From positions 105,274-169,273 of the forward strand of contig NZ_MUJY01000154.1 in assembly GCF_002286785.1 (NCBI RefSeq): a stretch of 64,000 nt of DNA. The letters run 5' to 3'. The number at the start of each line of letters is the position of its first letter. Positions within the stretch are counted from its first letter, which is position 1. Positions 17,537 through 25,564 of this stretch are shown one piece after another. The notes beneath the pieces are model-generated. The model was not told where the DNA came from and made no database searches. It was given only the letters and a program-made list of their open reading frames with translations. Both the position numbers and the translations under genes were made by a program. This DNA is from Pseudomonas sp. PIC25. GTDB lineage: Bacteria; Pseudomonadota; Gammaproteobacteria; Pseudomonadales; Pseudomonadaceae.

Positions 17537-18013
17537 GTGAAACTGAACTGGGCCGAATCGCTCCGCGAGGCCGTGCATGGGCTGGCCGAATCCCTGGGCA
17601 ATCTGCTGGTGGAGAGTTTCCACTACCTGGCGCTGTTCGCCATCGGCGGGATCACCGCCTGGGCGGCGGTGCAGGCGGTCTGCGGGATGCTGGAGAAAGG
17701 CCACATCACGGTGGACGACATCCTCCTGCTGTTCATCTACCTCGAGCTGGGCGCCATGGTGGGGATCTATTTCAAGACCAACCACATGCCGGTGCGCTTC
17801 CTCATTTACGTCGCCATCACGGCGCTGACCCGGCTGCTGATTTCCGACGTGTCGCACCACAATCGCCCAGGAATGGAGGTGGTGTACGTGTCCGGCGCGA
17901 TCCTGCTGCTGGCGCTGGCGATCCTGGTGGTGCGTTTTGCCTCGTCGCGCTTCCCGGCGGTGCAAAGCGATACGCGCCGGGGACGTGACGGCGATGCGCA
18001 AACGCTGGACTGA
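17537..18013 (+). CDS. psiE: PsiE family membrane protein
   Basis: 158 residues from a GTG at 17537 (AAGGA ten bases upstream). Four transmembrane helices in the PsiE arrangement, with the conserved LLLFIYLELGAMVGIYF and HMPVRFLIYVAITALTRLLI segments. PsiE was named for phosphate-starvation induction in E. coli; no Pho box was found here. A hairpin and T-rich tract follow at 18059-18092. Confidence 0.88.
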   Translation: MKLNWAESLREAVHGLAESLGNLLVESFHYLALFAIGGITAWAAVQAVCGMLEKGHITVDDILLLFIYLELGAMVGIYFKTNHMPVRFLIYVAITALTRLLISDVSHHNRPGMEVVYVSGAILLLALAILVVRFASSRFPAVQSDTRRGRDGDAQTLD

Positions 18014-18058
18014 TCGTCATGAGCGCCGTGCTGCCGGAGGGGCGGTGCGACCCCGAGG

Positions 18059-18092
18059 CGGCGGAGTCTTTACAGGCTCCGCCGTTTCTTTC
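18059..18092 (+). terminator. Terminator after psiE
   Basis: CGGCGGAGTC and GGCTCCGCCG arms (9 of 10 paired, 6-nt loop) followed by TTTCTTT. Located 45 nt past the psiE stop, before the convergent chaperone gene. Confidence 0.65.
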
Positions 18093-18096
18093 CGGA

Positions 18097-18591
18097 TCAG
18101 GACGGAATGGCCCTGGATTGCAGGAAGGAGGCGCCCAGGCCCAGTGGCTGTGGGCGTTCGGCGACCGGCAGGGCATCCGTTCGATCAGGTCCCAGGAAAT
18201 GATCCCGGCGCCACAGGCGCGCCTGTTCGGCGGTCTGCGCCAGGTAGCGCGATAGCTCCTGCGGTGTCAGCCGGTCCAGGCGCAGGCGAGCCAGCAGCCA
18301 GACCTTGCCGTCTTCCGGCGAGAGGCTGAACAGGCTCTCGCTACCCCGGTTGAAGAACAGCAGCATGTTGGCTTCCAGCAGGGCGGCGATGGCGTCGGTG
18401 CGCTGGCGTTCCGGCAGGTCGCCATATTCGCAGCAGACCAGCAGAGTGTCTGGTGACTCCGCTTCGTCGTGATCGAAGCGGAAGGCCGTGCCGTTGATGA
18501 GCGTGCGCTCGCCGGCGAGCAGCCGGTCCGCGTCGCAGTTGCAGTGCCGGGCCAGTTGGGTGAGCAGGCGGACGTAGGGCGTCTCGTTCAT
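18097..18591 (-). CDS. CesT-like type III secretion chaperone
   Basis: 164 residues, small and acidic, with the alternating helix-strand layout of CesT/Tir chaperones (YVRLLTQLARHC..., NGTAFRFDHDEAESPDTLLVCCEYG, LLEANMLLFFNRG, VWLLARLRLDRLTPQELSRYLAQTAEQA). Such proteins are class I chaperones that keep one effector secretion-competent. Its ATG at 18591 overlaps the effector stop by one base (TGATG), with GGAGGAG upstream, so translation is coupled. The partner is the 842-residue protein immediately upstream. The convergent psiE gene lies downstream. Confidence 0.82.
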   Translation of the reverse strand: MNETPYVRLLTQLARHCNCDADRLLAGERTLINGTAFRFDHDEAESPDTLLVCCEYGDLPERQRTDAIAALLEANMLLFFNRGSESLFSLSPEDGKVWLLARLRLDRLTPQELSRYLAQTAEQARLWRRDHFLGPDRTDALPVAERPQPLGLGASFLQSRAIPS

Positions 18592-21119
18592 CACGCTGCT
18601 CCTCCCGCGGCCTGGGCCGAACCCCTTTCATAGAGCGCGCGGGCCATGGTTGCCTGCATCTCGGTTTCCACCAGGATGCCGCGCAGGTGACGGTAGTCCT
18701 CGCCGGCTTCGTGCAGCATGTACTTGGCGAAGGCGCGGGTGTTGGCCGCCAGGTCGGTGCTCGCCTCGTTCCGTTCGCTGTCATAGAGCTTGCCGGTTTG
18801 CAGTGCCAGATAACGTTCGCGGCAGAGGGCCAGGCGGTCTTGCGGCGAAACGTCGGAAGAGCTGCCTTCGCCGTTCTGCAATTGTTCGAGATCATGCAGC
18901 ACCTGGCGGGTCTGCGCGTGCATCAGGGCGATGCGCTCCTGGCTCTGGTCGAGTTGTCCGAGGAAGTCGGCCAGGGCGTGGGCCTGGTCGGTGAGGGGCG
19001 AGGGCGCCGCCGGACTCCTTCCGTCGCCCTTCGCCAGTTTGTCGATGTAGCCCTGGCGATTTTCTTCGGCAAAGAGTTCGGCGAGGGTCTTGTGGCCGGG
19101 CTCTTCGACCGGGCCGTCTGTCCGCTGGCGAATGCCGGCGTGGACCTCCAGCTTCGCTTCCAGATAGGTCTGCAGCCGTTCCAGGTCCGCCTGCATGAAG
19201 GCGATCTGTCGGGTCTGGTGCTGCGGCGCGCTGAGCCATTCCTGGATCTTGCGCGAGCTGAGCTTGTCGACGTTGGCCATGCGAGTGTCTTTCGCCTGGC
19301 GAAGCGCTCGCTTCAGGTCGCCGTGCCCCACCGCCTGGAAGAAGGCGCCGGCACCCAGGGCGTTGGCCTTGAAGCGCTGGCTCATGGACGCGTGGCGGTT
19401 GCTGTGGGGCGGAGCTTCCGCCGATTGCCCGCGCAGGCGCGCCTTGAGACGGTCCTTCGGCGAGACGAAGCCCGCATCGGTGGAATGCAGTTGCTTGCCG
19501 AACACCCGGTTGGTGTCATTGGCGATCTCCACCAGCAGGTCCTGGCGTTCATGGTCGCGCTGTTCGATCAGACCGAAGAACGCCGAGCGCAGCTTCATGC
19601 CCTGTTCCGGGCCAGCCAGCAGGTCGGCGGAGGCCAGCAGGTGGCGATCCAGCACGGGCATGTCGGTGGTCAGGTATTCGTCGTAGCGGTGCTGCTTGCC
19701 GTGGCCGGTGAGGAACTGATGGGAGGTCAGTGCCATGCCGACTCCGCCGACGGCCCCCGCCGCCACCGTGGCCGCCGCGGTGACCGGGTTGCTCAGCAGG
19801 CCGACCCCGGCCAGCGAGGCGCCGACCAGCGCGGCCTTGCCCAGGGCGCCAGCGCCATACAGCGAGCTGGCGCCGAGGAACAGTTTGTTGGAGCGCTCGA
19901 ACTCTTTGAAGAAGCGCTCGCGCTGGGTGATTTTGGTCTGCAGGAACTGCTGGTACTTGCGCACCGATGCGGCGTCGCCGAGCCCCGGTTTTTCCGCCAT
20001 CGCCTTGAGGTGCTCGCGGGTGGGCTGGCTGCGTGCCAACAGGGCCTTGTGCTTCTTGTGCGACTTGATGGTGAAGGCCGCGCCGAGGCTGATGGCACCC
20101 ACTGCCGCGGCAGGGGCGAGGGCCAGGGTGGCGGCGGTGCCCAGAACCGTCGCCGCCGTGGCGGCCGGTGCGCTGCCGGCGACGAAGGCGGAAACCTTGC
20201 CGACGCCACCGGCCGCGCTGGCCAGGCCGACCTGGCCGCCGAGCTTGGTGGCGGTGCTCGCCACGATGGCACCACCGGACAGCGCCGAGGAGAAGCCGAT
20301 GGCCTTGGCCAGTGTGTTCTGCGTCTGCGCCTGGCGCAGGTCGTGGGCTTCCTGGCGACCGAGGGCGATCTCGCCTTCGACCAGCGGTTGCAGGCCCTGC
20401 AGTTCCGGATGTTGGCGCACGGCCTGGAGGCCGAGGGCGAGCTTGTCCAGGTTCTCCTGCTTGTCGTGCTGCTTGCCTTTCAGTTCCGCTGCCTTCTCCT
20501 TGGCCTCGCCGATCTCGTGGATACCGGCGAACAGCGCCTTGAGCGCCAGCGGCGTGACCAGCACGGTGAGGGCGCTGGCGATGCCGATGTCCACCAGGTT
20601 CTCTGGCTGCACCTCATGGCGCATGAAGCTGAATGGCTCGTCGCGGATTTCGTGGGCTTCTTCCTTGAACGCCTTGAGCACCTCCGAGGCACCCTTTTCC
20701 ACGCCTTTCTTGCCGTAGGCTGCGGCGCTGTAGGCACCATGCACGGCTTCGTCCAGGTCCAGGACGATGGCGCCGTGCTCGCCGAAGTCGGCGTCCTCGG
20801 GGTTCAGGTTCAGGTGTTCGCGCACCAGGCTTTGCAGGCGTTCGAGCACCTTGGCGCGCTGGTGGCCGGGAATCACGTCGTGGGCCTCGCGGATTTCGTC
20901 CGAATCCGACTCTTCGGCACGGATGTCCAGTCGCCCGATGCCAGGGGGCGTGCCGAACAGGGCCTCCCGCGAGCGGCTGTTGTGCGTCCAGTGGTTCACC
21001 AGCGTACGCATGGCTTCGCCGGGGCTTTGCGCGCCTTCCGTATGGCGATTGTGGTGGCTTTCGTCGATGTGCGTATGCAACTGCGCGGTGAGCGCAGAGG
21101 AAGACAGTGTGGTGTGCAT
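18591..21119 (-). CDS. Candidate type III secretion effector (842 aa)
   Basis: The N-terminus (MHTTLSSSALTAQLHTHI) is Ser/Thr-rich with no acidic residue in the first 18, as in Hrp-secreted effectors. There is a hydrophobic helix at about 178-200, a long Ala/Gly-rich hydrophobic block at about 270-350 and another at about 413-465, suggesting insertion in a host membrane. The flanks are soluble and helical. I recognise no catalytic domain. Evidence for secretion is contextual: a perfect hrp box 114 bp upstream and a coupled CesT chaperone downstream. Not a translocon homologue that I can name. The ribosome site is weak. Confidence 0.78.
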   Translation of the reverse strand: MHTTLSSSALTAQLHTHIDESHHNRHTEGAQSPGEAMRTLVNHWTHNSRSREALFGTPPGIGRLDIRAEESDSDEIREAHDVIPGHQRAKVLERLQSLVREHLNLNPEDADFGEHGAIVLDLDEAVHGAYSAAAYGKKGVEKGASEVLKAFKEEAHEIRDEPFSFMRHEVQPENLVDIGIASALTVLVTPLALKALFAGIHEIGEAKEKAAELKGKQHDKQENLDKLALGLQAVRQHPELQGLQPLVEGEIALGRQEAHDLRQAQTQNTLAKAIGFSSALSGGAIVASTATKLGGQVGLASAAGGVGKVSAFVAGSAPAATAATVLGTAATLALAPAAAVGAISLGAAFTIKSHKKHKALLARSQPTREHLKAMAEKPGLGDAASVRKYQQFLQTKITQRERFFKEFERSNKLFLGASSLYGAGALGKAALVGASLAGVGLLSNPVTAAATVAAGAVGGVGMALTSHQFLTGHGKQHRYDEYLTTDMPVLDRHLLASADLLAGPEQGMKLRSAFFGLIEQRDHERQDLLVEIANDTNRVFGKQLHSTDAGFVSPKDRLKARLRGQSAEAPPHSNRHASMSQRFKANALGAGAFFQAVGHGDLKRALRQAKDTRMANVDKLSSRKIQEWLSAPQHQTRQIAFMQADLERLQTYLEAKLEVHAGIRQRTDGPVEEPGHKTLAELFAEENRQGYIDKLAKGDGRSPAAPSPLTDQAHALADFLGQLDQSQERIALMHAQTRQVLHDLEQLQNGEGSSSDVSPQDRLALCRERYLALQTGKLYDSERNEASTDLAANTRAFAKYMLHEAGEDYRHLRGILVETEMQATMARALYERGSAQAAGGAA

Positions 21120-21232
21120 GAATATCCATCCATCGTGGGTGCGTGGAACGACAAATCACGGATGACGGAGGGAGGGATTATTGAGATTGGAATGGCAGAA
21201 GGTTCTGCCCCGCCCGTAGGACCATCGTGGGA

Positions 21233-21260
21233 TGGGTGGTCACGAGAGCGGGGCGGTTCC
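21233..21260 (-). promoter_or_regulatory. hrp box (HrpL promoter) of the 842-aa effector
   Basis: Minus strand: GGAACC, 15 nt, CCACCCA. This matches the HrpL consensus GGAACC-N15/16-CCACNNA at every fixed base. It lies between the VOC gene stop and the effector start, giving a leader of about 107 nt. Confidence 0.88.
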
Positions 21261-21285
21261 CTTGCTTTTCGACGAAAGGCGCGTC

Positions 21286-21654
21286 CTAGAGCGTTTCCTG
21301 GTGTTCCAGGTGGGAGAGAATGTTGACCAGATTGCCGAACGGGTCGCGCACGAAGAAGCGCCGCACGCCCCAGGGTTCGTCGGTCAGCGGGTAGGGGATA
21401 TCGAGCCGGGCCTCCCGGGCGCGCCGGTGGATGTCATCTACGTCATCCACTTCGATGGACAGCGCCGGCACCGGCGTGCCCGAACCGCCTTCGCAGGCGA
21501 TGCTGACTTGCGCTGCCGCGCTGGCGGGGGATGCGAAGGTGATGAGCCAACCGTGGTCCATCACCCGGTCGAGGCCGAGCAGGTCCGCATAGAACCGCTG
21601 TGCCTGGTCGGGATCGGCGGCATAGAGATTGGCGACGATGCGGCGAACGGCCAT
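21286..21654 (-). CDS. VOC (glyoxalase/dioxygenase superfamily) protein
   Basis: 122 residues with the paired beta-alpha-beta-beta-beta modules of the VOC fold: MAVRRIVANLYAADPDQAQR FYADLLGL at the start and FFVRDPFGNLVNILSH at the end. Possible metal ligands are limited, so substrate and even catalysis are uncertain. AAGGAG lies eight bases before the ATG. The effector hrp box begins 26 bp past its stop. Confidence 0.85.
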   Translation of the reverse strand: MAVRRIVANLYAADPDQAQRFYADLLGLDRVMDHGWLITFASPASAAAQVSIACEGGSGTPVPALSIEVDDVDDIHRRAREARLDIPYPLTDEPWGVRRFFVRDPFGNLVNILSHLEHQETL

Positions 21655-21713
21655 CTTGGAGACTCCTTTCCGATGAGTCCGGCAAGGATAGCCAACGGTG
21701 GGCCGTGTGCCCG

Positions 21714-22190
21714 TCAGGCGCGGGTATTCACCGTCTGGCCGGCCTTGTCGCCGCCGCTCTTTTCCAGCGCTTCCATCAGCGAGGCATAGGCTTGCTGGAG
21801 CGCCGCACTGAGCGTGGCGACCTGTTGCTGCGCCGCCTGCAACGCGGCCTGGGCGGCATCGTCGTCCGGTGCCGCTTCCGCCCGGCGCTGGGCCTCTTCG
21901 AGCTGCTGGCGGGCTTCGCGCAACTGCTCCTTGAGGCGCTCGATGGTTTTCTTGATCTGCTCCACCGGGTCGATGCCACCCGATGTGCTCTCGCTCTCAT
22001 TGGCGGCGGCCGGCCGCTCGGCGTTCAGCGCCTCGCGGGCACTGGCGCCGAAGGCGGCCTTGTCGTTCGCGATGCGTTCGGCGGTGCTGGTGCTGCCGGC
22101 GTCCTGGGCTCCGGCACCGTTGGCTGCGTTCGCCCGGTTGGCGAAAGTGACGTTGGCGCGGCTGGCCAGGTTGTCGCTGATGTGGGTCAC
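21714..22190 (-). CDS. Ala/Gln-rich coiled-coil protein (possibly FlxA-like)
   Basis: 158 residues from a GTG at 22190 with AGGA upstream. The N-terminal 60 residues are Asn/Ala-rich and probably disordered (MTHISDNLASRANVTFANRA). Residues about 70-140 are a strong coiled coil (heptads in IKKTIERLKEQLREARQQLE). No signal peptide or membrane segment. Resembles the FlxA-like family in overall design only. It is divergent from the type VI effector gene at 22326, 135 bp away. Confidence 0.65.
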   Translation of the reverse strand: MTHISDNLASRANVTFANRANAANGAGAQDAGSTSTAERIANDKAAFGASAREALNAERPAAANESESTSGGIDPVEQIKKTIERLKEQLREARQQLEEAQRRAEAAPDDDAAQAALQAAQQQVATLSAALQQAYASLMEALEKSGGDKAGQTVNTRA

Positions 22191-22325
22191 GATGCGTCCT
22201 CGTCGTGGGGTGTCCTTTGCCGGGGTATCGGGCGGGAACGGGAAAACTTGAGCGGTAGCCGCCTGGATTTGTTCGGCCGCCTCGGCTTTACTGTCGGCGC
22301 GATCCGGTAAGCCAGGGAGGGAGCG

Positions 22326-23219
22326 ATGGGGCACGACGTATATGCCAATGGACGGAGCATTTCCAGCAAGTCGGCGGACGGCAAGTCTCTGTGCGCCTTT
22401 CCCGATGTCTGCCTGACACCGCCAGCGCCGCCGGCCGGCCCGATTCCGGTGCCCTATCCGAACACTGGTATGGCCTCCGACACCACGCGGGGCACGCGCA
22501 ACGTGAAGATCGCCGGCAAGGAAGTCATGCTCAAGAACCGCTCGTTCTTTCGCAGGAGCACTGGCGACGAGGCTGCCACCCGTTCCCAGGGCATGAACGT
22601 GATCACGCACCAGATCAAGGGCAAGGTCTATTTCGTGTCCTGGTCGATGAACGTGAAGTTCGAGGGCGAGAATGTGGTCCGCCATCTCGACTTGACCACC
22701 CACAATCATGCTTCCGACCCTCCCGGCACACCGCCCACCGGGCACATCGACAAGCAGACACCGCCGGTGGCGGAGAAGGAGACCTGCGATCCCCATGCCT
22801 GGGTGAGGGTATCCCAGGAGTCGCCTGCCGACACCAAGGCCAAGAATGACAACGCCCGTGGCGCCACCAAGCAGGAGGATGCGAAGCGGGGGTATGCCTT
22901 CGAGAACAAGGCGATCGACGCCAACATGGTGGAAATGAACATCCAGGCGACTTCTGCGGTGTTCAAGTGCAGCAAATGCGGGGCCGAGCAGGAGGTGGAT
23001 ATTGTCGGCGACCGCCAGTTGGGCGAGGCCAAGTCCAAGTCGGCCAAGCAGGTGAAGAAGAAGGGCTCGCAACAGGCTCGCAATTACCGCTCCATCCAGG
23101 CCCAGGTGTTCGGCGAGGGGACCCAGCCGCGCGCTAAGCTGGATGGTGAGCGTGGCGATCATGCCGAGACCCGTGCCGAATTCGAACGGCGGGGATTCCA
23201 GGTCGAGATCGTCAACTGA
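22326..23219 (+). CDS. PAAR-like (DUF4150) type VI effector with PD-(D/E)XK nuclease-like tail
   Basis: 297 residues. Residues 1-130 are a DUF4150 PAAR-like domain (MGHDVYANGRSISSKSADGK, then FPDVCLTPP and PYPNTGMASDT), the tip that caps VgrG in type VI secretion. The C-terminal part has a CxxC pair (C215, C218) and D225-I-V ... E234-A-K236, a good PD-(D/E)XK nuclease signature, with a following helix rich in Lys/Gln. So it is probably a DNA-cleaving antibacterial toxin. GGAGGGAG precedes the ATG. The next gene, 28 nt downstream, is a likely immunity protein. No other type VI genes are in the window. Confidence 0.8.
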   Translation: MGHDVYANGRSISSKSADGKSLCAFPDVCLTPPAPPAGPIPVPYPNTGMASDTTRGTRNVKIAGKEVMLKNRSFFRRSTGDEAATRSQGMNVITHQIKGKVYFVSWSMNVKFEGENVVRHLDLTTHNHASDPPGTPPTGHIDKQTPPVAEKETCDPHAWVRVSQESPADTKAKNDNARGATKQEDAKRGYAFENKAIDANMVEMNIQATSAVFKCSKCGAEQEVDIVGDRQLGEAKSKSAKQVKKKGSQQARNYRSIQAQVFGEGTQPRAKLDGERGDHAETRAEFERRGFQVEIVN

Positions 23220-23247
23220 CGATACGGCTGTCCGAACAGGTGCTCTC

Positions 23248-23910
23248 ATGTCGCAGGACTACACATTCGTTTTCAGTTGCCGCGAGACGGCGTTCGTCCC
23301 GGCGCTCGAACGCCTCCGCGATACGCTCGCGCCGCAAGGATACGCGGTGGGGCCGGCCCTGACCCGGGTCGAGGTGCGCGGCGATGACTTCTTTCTGACC
23401 GAGTGCGAGGTGCCGAGCGGCGGGGCGAAGGGCTGGAAGACGGCCCTGCGCGGCTTCAGGGAAGAACCCGGGGTCAATCTGGATTTCACCTCCGAAGCCC
23501 TGTCCTTCGAGCTGACGGTGGCTCACTTTCCGTATCGGCACTGTGCGGTACTGATGAGCGTGCCAATGCACGACTGCCGCCGGCTGTACCGGGAGCAGGG
23601 AATCGAGAAGCTCCATTTCACCCTGGCGCAAGTGGCCCAGGCGTTCGGTGCCCGCGCGGCGGCTGGCGCCATCGAGTTCGACGGCGACTACAGCCTGCTG
23701 ACCCCGGACATGCTGGAGGATCTGTTCCGCGCCGGGCGAACGGATGCCATGCGACTGGAAGAGCAGGGGGTCGATCTGATCGCCGGACACCAGTCGCTGC
23801 TGCCTGCCGGGGAGGTGCTGGATGCCGCGCAGCCGTTTCATCCGGCCGGTTACGCGCTGGGGTATTGGTTCCTGCAACTCGAATCGACGGTGCGCGTCTT
23901 CGGACTTTGA
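23248..23910 (+). CDS. Probable immunity protein for the PAAR-like nuclease
   Basis: 220 residues, cytosolic, starting MSQDYTFVFSCRETAFVPAL; ATG at 23248 with AGGTG upstream. I recognise no domain. It has no signal peptide or membrane helix, which suits neutralising a nuclease inside the cell. The assignment rests on its position 28 nt downstream of the toxin gene in the same direction, the usual effector-immunity order. Confidence 0.6.
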   Translation: MSQDYTFVFSCRETAFVPALERLRDTLAPQGYAVGPALTRVEVRGDDFFLTECEVPSGGAKGWKTALRGFREEPGVNLDFTSEALSFELTVAHFPYRHCAVLMSVPMHDCRRLYREQGIEKLHFTLAQVAQAFGARAAAGAIEFDGDYSLLTPDMLEDLFRAGRTDAMRLEEQGVDLIAGHQSLLPAGEVLDAAQPFHPAGYALGYWFLQLESTVRVFGL

Positions 23911-23974
23911 TTTCCCAGTAGTCCGCATCTATGCCTTAATGGCTGCTTGTCCGAGCCTTGCCATGGAGGTCGTC

Positions 23975-24583
23975 ATGCTCAGCACAGAGTTCCTGATCAC
24001 ATCCCTGATCGTCGTCCTGATTCCCGGTACGGGCGTGGTGTTCACGCTGTCCGCCGGGTTGTTCCTCGGTTGGCGGGCCAGTCTGTTTGCCGCCTTGGGT
24101 TGCACCGTTGGGATCGTTCCGCATCTGCTGGCGAGCATCGTCGGCCTGGCGGCGGTTCTGCACATGAGCGCCGTGGCGTTTACCGCGTTGAAATTCGCTG
24201 GCGTGGCCTACCTGCTGTACCTGGCCTGGGCGATGTGGAACGACAAGGGCTCGATCAGCTTTTCCCGGCCGGGCGAGACCCGCGCCTGGAACATCGCGGT
24301 CAAGGCGTTCCTGACGAATATCCTCAACCCCAAGCTGTCGATCTTCTTTCTCGCCTTCCTGCCCCAGTTCGTCACGCCCGGTGCCGATTCGCTGGCCCAG
24401 ATGCTGGTGCTGAGCGGCGTGTTCATGGCCATGACCTTGGTGGTGTTCGTCGCCTATGGCGTGCTGGCCTTCAGCGTACGGCGCTGGTTCCTCGGCTCGC
24501 CGAGGCTGCTGGCCTGGATGCGCCGCAGCTTTGCCGCCGTGTTCGCCGGGTTGGGGGTGAACTTGGCGCTCTCCGGACGCTGA
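23975..24583 (+). CDS. LysE/RhtB family amino-acid exporter
   Basis: 202 residues with six hydrophobic segments and the family signature near the start (PGTGVVFTLSAGLFLGWRASLFAALGCTVG) and later NPKLSIFFLAFLPQFV. Inner-membrane exporter of an amino acid or homoserine-lactone-like compound; substrate unknown. GGAGGTCGTC precedes the ATG at 23975. Followed 36 nt later by a TauE/SafE gene in the same direction. Confidence 0.9.
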   Translation: MLSTEFLITSLIVVLIPGTGVVFTLSAGLFLGWRASLFAALGCTVGIVPHLLASIVGLAAVLHMSAVAFTALKFAGVAYLLYLAWAMWNDKGSISFSRPGETRAWNIAVKAFLTNILNPKLSIFFLAFLPQFVTPGADSLAQMLVLSGVFMAMTLVVFVAYGVLAFSVRRWFLGSPRLLAWMRRSFAAVFAGLGVNLALSGR

Positions 24584-24619
24584 GCGCTTTTTTCTCCTCA
24601 CTCCTCACCCGGTACCGCA

Positions 24620-25357
24620 ATGCTTTCGATGGAGTTCCTGCTGGTCGCGTTGCCGGCCGTGTTTCTCACCGGGTTATCCAAGGGCGGCTTCGGTGGTGCC
24701 TTCGGCGGCATTGCCGTGCCGCTGCTGGCGCTGTCGATGGCGCCGACCCAGGCCGCCGCGGTGATGTTGCCGATTCTCTGCGTGGCCGACCTGGTCGGCC
24801 TGCGCGCCTACTACGGCAAGTGGGACCTGGCCAACCTGAAGATCATGCTGCCGGGGGCGCTGGTCGGCGTGACCATCGGCGCGCTGACCTTCCACCTGAT
24901 GAACGAGCGCGTCATTGCCCTGCTCATCGGTGGCATCGCCATTGCCTTCGTGCTGGTCAACCTGCTGGTCCGTGCCGCGGCCACCCCGGCCCCGATACGC
25001 CCGAAGCGTGGGCTGGCCCTGTCCACCCTGGCCGGCTTCACCAGCTTCGTTTCCCACGCCGGCGGCCCGCCGATCATGATGCACCTGCTGCCGCAGCAGC
25101 TCGACAAGGTGCGCTATGTCGCCACGGTGAACTGCTTCTTCCTGCTAACCAACGCCGTGAAGCTGGTGCCCTACACGCTGCTCGGCCAGTTCAGCCGCGA
25201 CAACCTGCTCACCAGCCTGGCCCTGGCGCCGCTGGTACCGCTGGGGGTGTGGACGGGCTTGTGGCTGCAGAGCCGGGTGAACCACCTGTGGTTCTACCGC
25301 ATCGCCCGCCTCGGGCTGCTGGGAACGGGGATTCAGTTGATCGTGAAGAATCTTTGA
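24620..25357 (+). CDS. TauE/SafE family membrane transporter
   Basis: 245 residues with eight or so hydrophobic segments. The family's two repeated halves are visible (GLSKGGFGGAFGGIAVPLLAL and GFTSFVSHAGGPPIMMHLLP). These proteins export sulfite, sulfoacetate or related anions across the inner membrane. Ribosome site is poor. Probably co-transcribed with the LysE gene. Confidence 0.9.
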   Translation: MLSMEFLLVALPAVFLTGLSKGGFGGAFGGIAVPLLALSMAPTQAAAVMLPILCVADLVGLRAYYGKWDLANLKIMLPGALVGVTIGALTFHLMNERVIALLIGGIAIAFVLVNLLVRAAATPAPIRPKRGLALSTLAGFTSFVSHAGGPPIMMHLLPQQLDKVRYVATVNCFFLLTNAVKLVPYTLLGQFSRDNLLTSLALAPLVPLGVWTGLWLQSRVNHLWFYRIARLGLLGTGIQLIVKNL

Positions 25358-25564
25358 GTGCGGTTGACGGGCAGACTTCCGTTCGTCGGGAACCCGTGCT
25401 TCGCCGTCACGCTTCGCCGGGTGCTTTCTAAGATTGAATCGAGGGCTGCCTGACCGCGTATTAGCCGGAGGCAAGGAACAGGATGTCTGCCCCCTCCTTG
25501 GAGTGCTCGCTATTGCAGCCATCGAGCTATCCCCCGATAGCCATCGATCAAGGAGGAATTCATT

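Noticed and set aside
18687..21326. Long open frame on the plus strand opposite the effector
   Set aside because: Mirror of G+C-rich coding bias; no ribosome site or recognisable domain, and the minus frame has chaperone coupling and an hrp box.
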